Part shown: one piece after another, positions 13,556 to 18,663 of the stretch | How the letters are laid out: every line of letters starts with the position of its first letter | Numbering within the stretch: position 1 is the first letter of the stretch | NCBI GenBank assembly: GCA_050116035.1 | Contig: JASFPJ010000022.1 | Span: 1-18,663, forward strand | Source of the DNA: SOIA01 sp050116035 | GTDB lineage: Bacteria > Acidobacteriota > Aminicenantia > Aminicenantales > Aminicenantaceae | Direction of reading: 5' to 3' | Length of the DNA: 18,663 nt | Translations under genes and position numbers: made by a program | The notes under the pieces: model-generated | The model's input: the letters and a program-made list of their open reading frames with translations, nothing else | Databases searched by the model: none | Told to the model about the DNA's origin: nothing

Positions 13556-14436
13556 AACAGCTCGTTATCATCAGCGGAAAAGGCGGGACAGGAAAAACAA
13601 TCATTTCCTCTTCCTTCGCCTCTCTGGCTCGAAGCAAGGTCATGGTCGATTGCGATGTGGACGCGGCTAATCTCTATCTTCTCCTCCATCCTGAAATCCA
13701 AGAATCTCATGAATTTTCCGGAGGGATGAAGGCGAGAATTGATCAGAATAGCTGCTCCAGATGCGGTGAATGTCTACACGCCTGCCGCTTCTCAGCCATT
13801 CACGAAAAAAAAGATGGTGAAATCTTCATCGATCCCATCTCTTGTGAAGGATGTGGCGTCTGTTATCATATCTGTCCGGTCGAAGCCGTAGAAATGGAAA
13901 AAAGCATATCCGGTGAGTGGTTTGTTTCCCATACTCAATACGGCCCATTTGTCCATGCGAGACTGGGAATCGGTGAGGAAAATTCAGGGAAACTTGTGAC
14001 AGAAATCAGAAAAAAAGCAAGAGAGCTCGCTGAGAAAAACAAACTGGATCTTGTCATCATTGATGGCCCTCCGGGGATAGGCTGTCCCGTCATCGCTTCC
14101 CTCTCCGGAGCAGACATGGCCTTGATTGTTACCGAGCCCACTCTCGCCGGCATTCATGACATGGAACGAGTTGCTCAAACCGCTCATCACTTTAAAATCT
14201 CGACAGCTTGCTGCATCAATAAATGTGACATCAATCCTGAAAATTCATCCATAATCGAAGACTGGTGTCAAAAAAACTCCATCCCCTTATTGGGGAAGAT
14301 CCCGTTCGATGAAGATGTGACCCATTCCATGGTCAATCTTATTCCTCTGCCCGAGTATTCGAATAATGCGGCTTCAAAGGAAATAAAATCCATCTGGCAC
14401 AATATAAAAAAACTCATAGAACTGAAAGGAGAATAA
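13552..14436 (+). CDS. MinD-superfamily ATPase with inserted 2[4Fe-4S] ferredoxin domain (second of pair)
   Basis: This 294-residue paralogue of the preceding gene starts within its stop (ATGA). Walker A is SGKGGTGKT (8-16) followed by Ile where its partner has Thr. DCDVDAANL follows at 33-41. The ferredoxin insert has CSRCGECLHAC (Cys68, 71, 74, 78) and CEGCGVCYHICPVEA (Cys98, 101, 104, 108). The switch region is IIDGPPGIGCPVIAS, with Ile replacing the Thr of GTSCP. The two proteins share the plan but are well diverged, which supports separate roles in one complex. GGAGAA after the stop serves the next gene. Redox-coupled ATPase activity in cofactor assembly is likely from family and context but not shown. 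Confidence 0.93.
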   Translation: MKQLVIISGKGGTGKTIISSSFASLARSKVMVDCDVDAANLYLLLHPEIQESHEFSGGMKARIDQNSCSRCGECLHACRFSAIHEKKDGEIFIDPISCEGCGVCYHICPVEAVEMEKSISGEWFVSHTQYGPFVHARLGIGEENSGKLVTEIRKKARELAEKNKLDLVIIDGPPGIGCPVIASLSGADMALIVTEPTLAGIHDMERVAQTAHHFKISTACCINKCDINPENSSIIEDWCQKNSIPLLGKIPFDEDVTHSMVNLIPLPEYSNNAASKEIKSIWHNIKKLIELKGE

Positions 14437-14440
14437 AAAA

Positions 14441-15418
14441 ATGAAAAAGACAGATTGGCAGTACCTGGTTGATACACTCCTTTTTCTTTGCATTGTGGGA
14501 ATAATTTTCATCGGATTTCTAATGGGATTTGTGCTTCCCCAAGGACCGGCCGCCCCGGAGAGTGCAAAATATTTTCTGGGTCTTCACCGCCATCAATGGG
14601 GAAATGTCCATCTCTACCTGTCCATTGCGTTTACCGCCCTCGTCATCATCCATCTTATTCTGAGTTGGAGATGGATAAAGAGCAAGTCTCGGCAGATCTT
14701 TAAAAAGGGATGGGGCTCCATGTTGATCCTCACTGCTGTGGCCTCGATCCTTATACTCGTTCTTTTCTGGGCCTTTTACCCGAGAATTCCGGGCGCCTAT
14801 GAGGATTATGGAGTCAGAGCCGGAGCCAAAGCCAAAGAGCCTAACCAAGCGAAGCAAGGGGTCCCCGTCCATGAGGAAACGATTTACCTTGAAGATGGAA
14901 CCGTGGCCATAGTCATCACCGGACAAACCACCCTGAAACAGGTGGCGGATGCCACCGGCATCCCAGCCAAAGACATTGCCGCTGAACTGGGTCTGCCGGC
15001 GAAAATCTCCTCAAATGAATCTTTCGGGAGATTGAGAAAACAATATCCAATTACCATTCAGGGTGTGAGGGACACCATCACTGAAATGTTGCGCAGGCGC
15101 ACTGCCCCTGTTGAAAAAAAAGAAGGAGACAAAGCATCCCAAGAACCCCGAGTGAAAAGGGGAGAAGAGGAGGAACATGAGCCTAAACTGACGCGAGGAA
15201 CGCTGGCTGAAGACCAATCCGGCATCCTCATAACTGGCAGAATGACCCTTATTGATATTCAGAAAGAAACAGGTGTTTCGGCCCGGAAAATCGCAGATAG
15301 CCTTGGCCTTCCTCAAAGCACATCCCTCAATGAAACCTTAGGCCGGCTGAGAAAAAGATATGCTTTCTCCATGCAGGATGTCAGAGATGTTATCGCCGAC
15401 CTGATGAAGAAAAAGTGA
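14441..15418 (+). CDS. DUF4405-type membrane protein with duplicated C-terminal module
   Basis: This 325-residue protein has three predicted membrane helices at about 9-31, 56-76 and 92-114. Conserved-looking histidines at 49, 51, 57 and 71 (LHRHQWGNVH and IIH) fit the DUF4405/cytochrome-b-like fold and may bind heme. After a charged linker, two copies of a 63-residue module follow at about 157-219 and 262-324. Both contain the pattern ITG..TL......TG......IA..LGLP followed by GRLRK.Y......VRD.I..(L/M). This module also occurs as a C-terminal tail on other redox membrane proteins, as far as I recall. It has a good AAGGAG before the ATG and lies 4 bp after the ATPase stop. It could link the soluble ATPases to the membrane electron pool. 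Confidence 0.85.
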   Translation: MKKTDWQYLVDTLLFLCIVGIIFIGFLMGFVLPQGPAAPESAKYFLGLHRHQWGNVHLYLSIAFTALVIIHLILSWRWIKSKSRQIFKKGWGSMLILTAVASILILVLFWAFYPRIPGAYEDYGVRAGAKAKEPNQAKQGVPVHEETIYLEDGTVAIVITGQTTLKQVADATGIPAKDIAAELGLPAKISSNESFGRLRKQYPITIQGVRDTITEMLRRRTAPVEKKEGDKASQEPRVKRGEEEEHEPKLTRGTLAEDQSGILITGRMTLIDIQKETGVSARKIADSLGLPQSTSLNETLGRLRKRYAFSMQDVRDVIADLMKKK

Positions 15419-15432
15419 AACAAGAAGGAACC

Positions 15433-16722
15433 ATGTCTGAAGAAAGCCATTCTCAGTCAAACCGACCCAAGAAGGCCGCTGGACTCAAAACACCTCTTCT
15501 CGAACGTGCCTGGACATATATGCCCGAAGGAATCCGGCAAACTGTATCTTCTGAACCCATTATCCCTGCAATCGCTGCCAAAGCCAAAGTGATTGCCGCC
15601 CAAAATCCGGATTTCATCCGAAGCGACCAGGGCCAAGTCGTCGGAATCTTGCCAGATACAGAGATCTATTATGGACCCTCATCCGGATTGGAAGAGTTGC
15701 GAGAGCTAGTGGGCCGATTCTGGACCCATGCCTATCGTCTGACAAATAAACCTGGAATATCTCCTCAAGGGCTGGATAAAAAAAATGTGGCCATTGTTTC
15801 CGGAGCCACAGAGGGGCTGGCGATTGTCATGCATCTTTTTGCCTTCAAACAGAACGTCGGGCTCATGCCGCTTTACTGGAGCAACTACAAGGGAATCATT
15901 CTGAATGCAGGTGGAAATCCGGTCGTGATCAAATTTTTCAACGAAAACTATGAAGTCGACTTTAAACATGTTGAACAAATCATCAAAAAAAACAAAATAA
16001 CGTCTCTGCTCATCAACTTTCCCAACAATCCTTCTGGAGACGTGTTGACCGATGAAGAACTCCAACAATTATCCGACATAGCTCGTCGATTCAATCTCAT
16101 AATCATATCGGATGAAGTCTACAACTTCATCCGATACAGGGGAGAGCCGCAATCCATGCTCTCCTTTGCTCCGGAAAGAACAGTTGTCATAAGCTCAGCG
16201 TCCAAGGAGTACCTCATCCCAGGGGCAAGAGTCGGCTATGTCCTCGCCGCTGAAGAGACGTTCACCAATTCTTGGATGCCCAAGCTTATTCGCTCTTTCT
16301 CTTCTTCGCCGAACGTACTCGGACAACACATCCTGGCAGATATTCTCAAGAATGAAGTCAAAGATTTCGATGAAGGCCACTCGCCCCGCATTATCACTGA
16401 GATAAAGAAAGAACTCAAAACTCGCTGTGGTCTCATCATTTCCATCCTGCAGGAGAAAGGATTTGAACTCGCGGGGAGAGATAGAGATTTTCCTTCAGGA
16501 GCGATCAGCGTTCTGGCAAGATTGCCTCAGGACATCGAGCTTGACGATAAAGCCTTCGTGGACAAGGCTCTTGAACTAAAAAAATTTAGTGCCGTGCCTG
16601 CCTCAGTCTTCGGAGCCCCAGGCTGTATCCGATTCGGCTACGCCGGCATGACACAAGAGACGATCAAAAAGTTCTCTACAAGCCTGCAGGATGTCCTGGA
16701 TTCTATTCGGAAAAAGAGTTGA
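15433..16722 (+). CDS. PLP-dependent fold-type I aminotransferase
   Basis: The protein has 429 residues. The ATG at 15433 follows AGAAGGAACC; a GTG at 15415 overlapping the previous stop would add six residues and is possible. PLP-fold motifs are clear: the substrate/PLP loop YYGPSSGLEELRE, NFPNNPSGDVL, IISDEVYNFIRY (Asp227) and the Schiff-base lysine in SSASKEYLIPGARVGYVL (Lys258). The last part ends with PGCIRFGYAG, containing the carboxylate-binding Arg. It is a class I/II aminotransferase, not a cysteine desulfurase, so it does not supply sulfur. The amino-acid substrate cannot be read from sequence. Its place at the end of the NifX/MinD operon is unexplained. Confidence 0.88.
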   Translation: MSEESHSQSNRPKKAAGLKTPLLERAWTYMPEGIRQTVSSEPIIPAIAAKAKVIAAQNPDFIRSDQGQVVGILPDTEIYYGPSSGLEELRELVGRFWTHAYRLTNKPGISPQGLDKKNVAIVSGATEGLAIVMHLFAFKQNVGLMPLYWSNYKGIILNAGGNPVVIKFFNENYEVDFKHVEQIIKKNKITSLLINFPNNPSGDVLTDEELQQLSDIARRFNLIIISDEVYNFIRYRGEPQSMLSFAPERTVVISSASKEYLIPGARVGYVLAAEETFTNSWMPKLIRSFSSSPNVLGQHILADILKNEVKDFDEGHSPRIITEIKKELKTRCGLIISILQEKGFELAGRDRDFPSGAISVLARLPQDIELDDKAFVDKALELKKFSAVPASVFGAPGCIRFGYAGMTQETIKKFSTSLQDVLDSIRKKS

Positions 16723-16808
16723 TTCCGTGGGGAGCTTGAAATTTATAACTGCGAAGAGAGAACTCAAAATGAAACAACAAAATTCCCATAAAAAATTCAT
16801 TTTTTTTC

Positions 16809-16817
16809 TGCTATAAT
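16809..16817 (+). promoter_or_regulatory. candidate extended -10 promoter of the scaffold gene group
   Basis: TGCTATAAT is a perfect extended -10 element, in the 169-bp gap after the aminotransferase gene. No clear -35 is present at 16-18 bp upstream, where the sequence is A/T-rich. Transcription would begin near 16824, giving a leader of roughly 68 bases that includes the inverted repeat at 16848-16871. Confidence 0.5.
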
Positions 16818-16847
16818 GAATGTTCTTCTTAGTTTTTTAACATGGCT

Positions 16848-16871
16848 TCCGTTCATGTTCGAGTGAACGGA
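16848..16871. promoter_or_regulatory. 8-bp inverted repeat between promoter and scaffold gene
   Basis: TCCGTTCA (16848-16855) and TGAACGGA (16864-16871) are perfect complements with an 8-base loop. No T-run follows, so it is not a standard terminator. It lies in the predicted 5' leader about 20 bases before the start codon, where it could be an operator or an RNA hairpin affecting initiation. Confidence 0.45.
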
Positions 16872-16891
16872 TCGATTTAAACTTCTATAAA

Positions 16892-17383
16892 ATGTCTCAA
16901 AAAAAGAATAACAGCGCTTACACTGATGACACCGATCAATTTGCCCGGGAACTCCAGGAACAGATCATGGAGCAAATAAGGAAGAGATACTCGGAGACCG
17001 TCATCGACCACTGGCAGAATCCGAGAAATTTCAAAAAGATAGAAGCCCCGGATGGATATGCTTTAGTCAAAGGCTCCTGCGGAGATACAATGGAAATGTT
17101 CATCAAGATAAAGAATGACAGAATTTCTGAATGCGGATTCCAGACCGACGGCTGCGGAACTTCTATCGTCTGCGGGAGTGTCGCCACAACTCTCGCCCAG
17201 GATAAGACATTCATTGAAGCTCTGGCGGGAGTCAGTGCAAACGATATCCTGAAAATACTGGATGGACTTCCCGCTACAGACGTCCACTGCGCTGAATTGG
17301 CTGCGGAAACCCTCAGACGGGCTTTGGCTGACTATCTCTATTATAAACAGTCTCCATGGAAAAAACGCTACAAAAAATCTTGA
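16892..17383 (+). CDS. IscU/NifU-type iron-sulfur cluster assembly scaffold
   Basis: This 163-residue protein has the U-type scaffold core, beginning YSETVIDHWQNPRN at residue 33. All three cluster cysteines and the key aspartate are present: GSCGDTME (Cys63, Asp65), DGCGTSIVCGS (Cys88) and DVHCAELAAETLRRAL (Cys133). The first 30 residues are an unusual hydrophilic extension. The ATG at 16892 has no ribosome site; an internal ATG at 16967, behind AGGAACAGATC, would give a family-typical length of 138, so the start is uncertain. The scaffold normally receives sulfur from a cysteine desulfurase, and none is in this window. Its own promoter region suggests regulation apart from the long upstream operon. 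Confidence 0.9.
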   Translation: MSQKKNNSAYTDDTDQFARELQEQIMEQIRKRYSETVIDHWQNPRNFKKIEAPDGYALVKGSCGDTMEMFIKIKNDRISECGFQTDGCGTSIVCGSVATTLAQDKTFIEALAGVSANDILKILDGLPATDVHCAELAAETLRRALADYLYYKQSPWKKRYKKS

Positions 17384-17419
17384 CTGCATCGCCATCTCAT
17401 TATTTAAACGGAGTGAACC

Positions 17420-17623
17420 ATGAAAGAGTGTCAGGAAGAAAAAAACATGAGTGTCTGCAACTGCTCGTATGAACCGTGCAGCCGCAAAGGCATCTGCTGC
17501 GAGTGTATTCAGTACCATTGGAGAATGAACGAGCTTCCTGCCTGCCTCTTCCCAGATGATGTGGAAAGAACCTACGACCGCTCACTCAGAAGATTCATCG
17601 AGACTTACAAGGACAGGGTTTAA
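17420..17623 (+). CDS. small Cys-rich DUF6485-type protein
   Basis: This 67-residue protein starts at the ATG at 17420 after CGGAG. The pattern C-x-C-x4-C (Cys13, 15, 20), then RKGICCECIQYHW (Cys26, 27, 29) and NELPACLFP with a C-terminal ERTYDRS...F fits the DUF6485 family of anaerobes. The clustered cysteines indicate metal or Fe-S binding. It follows the scaffold by 36 bp and precedes the radical SAM gene by 11 bp, so it should be in the same transcript. No function is known for the family; an accessory part in radical SAM or cluster chemistry is a guess from position. Confidence 0.83.
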   Translation: MKECQEEKNMSVCNCSYEPCSRKGICCECIQYHWRMNELPACLFPDDVERTYDRSLRRFIETYKDRV

Positions 17624-17634
17624 ACAGAGACACT

Positions 17635-18582
17635 TTGAGCAAAAAAAAAGAGGAAAGCCTTCCCATTTATATCTACGGGCCCGTTCCCTCCAGGCGCCTG
17701 GGTTTTTCTCTTGGCATCGATATCATCCCTTTCAAAACATGCACTCTTGACTGTATCTACTGCCAGTTAGGCCCCACTACTAAAAAAACTCTACAGAGAA
17801 AAAAATTTTATTCTCAATCAGAAATCCTGCTCCAGATAAAAGAAAGGCTTGCGTCTAGACAGAGAATCGACATCATCACCTTTTCCGGGTCGGGTGAGCC
17901 GACCCTGAATAAAATCCTGGGAAATTTCATCAAAGAAATAAAAAAAATAACTTCTCTTCCCGTGGCTGTCCTGACCAACGGCACGCTTTTCACTGATAAA
18001 ACCGTCAGAAGCTCATTGATGTCATCAGACTTGGTCATTCCCTCCCTCGATGCCGCCTCTCAGGAAGTCTTCATGAAAACTAACAGACCTTGTTCTCCTC
18101 TCAATATCGAAGACATCATAGAAGGATTGAAGGCATTCCGCCAGGAATTCAAGGGATCGATATGGCTGGAGATCATGCTGGTGAAAGGCGTGAATGATTC
18201 TCCATCTCATATCCAAAAGCTCAAGAAAGCCGTTTCCGGGATAAAGCCTGATAGAGTCCAGCTCAACACCGTTGTCCGGCCCCCAGCAGAGAAATCCGCA
18301 CAGCCTTTGAGCCTCGATGAGATGGAAAATATAAGAAAAGCATTCGGAAAAAACTGCGAAATCATCGCCGAATTCGACAAAAAAGCACTCAAATCATCTC
18401 AAAAGGATTTAGAAGGTGCCATCCTCGCTATGATTCAAAGAAGACCCGTGACTCTTTCAGATATCTCAGCCTCTCTGGGAAGACATAAAAGCGAAGTCAT
18501 CAAATACATTGATTTTCTCATCGAGGAAGGGAAGATTCGACCTGTCACCCATAAGGGCTTAAAATATTTCGAACCTGTCTGA
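17635..18582 (+). CDS. radical SAM protein with C-terminal winged-helix-like domain
   Basis: This 315-residue protein begins at a TTG (17635) with a weak ribosome site; no better start is seen before the conserved IYGPVPSRRLGFSLGIDI. The radical SAM cluster motif is CTLDCIYC (Cys36, 40, 43). It is followed by the SAM-binding FSGSGEPTLN, VLTNGTL and the LVIPSLDAAS strand. The core matches the group with PVPSRRLG N-termini, annotated as Fe-S oxidoreductases related to wyosine- or MoaA-type proteins. The last 70 residues (LEGAILAMIQRRPVTLSDIS onward) look like a winged helix, which may bind nucleic acid or protein. The substrate is unknown. It ends a three-gene unit with the scaffold and DUF6485 genes. 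Confidence 0.9.
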   Translation: MSKKKEESLPIYIYGPVPSRRLGFSLGIDIIPFKTCTLDCIYCQLGPTTKKTLQRKKFYSQSEILLQIKERLASRQRIDIITFSGSGEPTLNKILGNFIKEIKKITSLPVAVLTNGTLFTDKTVRSSLMSSDLVIPSLDAASQEVFMKTNRPCSPLNIEDIIEGLKAFRQEFKGSIWLEIMLVKGVNDSPSHIQKLKKAVSGIKPDRVQLNTVVRPPAEKSAQPLSLDEMENIRKAFGKNCEIIAEFDKKALKSSQKDLEGAILAMIQRRPVTLSDISASLGRHKSEVIKYIDFLIEEGKIRPVTHKGLKYFEPV

Positions 18583-18663
18583 TCGAGTTTTAACTATTAG
18601 GAAATGGCTACAGGCTCAATTTGATCGGCCATAATGAGAGAACATAAAGATTCGATTGAAATA

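Noticed and set aside
18634..18663. ATG followed by an open frame to the right edge (MREHKDSIEI).
   Set aside because: Only ten codons are visible and no ribosome site precedes it, so it cannot be supported as the start of the next gene.
1..18663. A nitrogenase (nif) cluster, suggested by several NifX-family proteins.
   Set aside because: No nifH/D/K/E/N or NifB radical SAM core is present. NifX-family domains are common in anaerobes without nitrogenase, and the DUF5320, CGGC and MinD-ferredoxin partners define a different context.

Overview
The window is 18.7 kb of densely packed bacterial chromosome at mid GC. A LolCDE-type ABC transporter beside an outer-membrane lipoprotein-sorting (LolA-like) protein points to a diderm bacterium. 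HdrA/MvhD, MinD-type ATPases with inserted ferredoxins, NifX-family proteins, DUF5320 proteins and a radical SAM enzyme point to a strict anaerobe. The gene mix resembles uncultured anaerobic lineages such as Aminicenantes, but I cannot assign a taxon from the sequence alone. I saw no tRNA, rRNA, CRISPR array, transposase or clear intrinsic terminator, and no gene-free stretch longer than about 210 bases.

Left part (1-6702, all minus strand). Reading in the direction of transcription from the centre, there is a 69-residue unknown protein, a large HdrA-like flavin/iron-sulfur protein and an MvhD/FlpD-type iron-sulfur protein. These are tightly coupled by start-stop overlap or near-abutment. 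Next come a lone SAM-dependent methyltransferase and then an ABC transporter operon: ATPase, FtsX-type permease, a NifX-family protein with a signal peptide, and a LolA-like protein cut by the window edge.

Centre (6703-6906). This is a divergent control region. It holds a near-consensus sigma-70 promoter (TTGACA, 17 bp, TATATT) with a 17/19 match to the classical Fur box at its predicted transcription start. The first gene downstream encodes a Fur-family regulator.

Right part (6907-16722, all plus strand). Sixteen genes run in one direction, many with ATGA overlaps, and look like one operon. In order they are: fur-family regulator, a DUF5320 protein, two short proteins with C-terminal coiled coils, a NifX domain fused to a Gly-Met repeat and the same coiled coil, a tandem NifX protein, an Mrp/NBP35 ATPase, a second DUF5320 protein, a CGGC-domain protein, a 59-residue zinc-ribbon protein, an FmdB-type zinc ribbon, a metallo-beta-lactamase-fold protein, two MinD-type ATPases with inserted 2[4Fe-4S] ferredoxin, a DUF4405-type membrane protein with a duplicated C-terminal module, and a fold-type I aminotransferase. 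A separate group follows behind its own candidate promoter: an IscU/NifU-type scaffold, a DUF6485 protein and a radical SAM protein (16892-18582).

My reading, which is inference, is that the centre and right encode an iron-regulated system that builds or carries an iron-sulfur or related metal cofactor. NifX/Mrp/scaffold-type parts would handle clusters, MinD-ferredoxin ATPases would couple ATP to electron transfer, and HdrA-MvhD could supply low-potential electrons. The Gly/Met-rich and coiled-coil proteins seem to be dedicated partners of the NifX proteins, because one of them is physically fused to a NifX domain. The end product is not visible from sequence.
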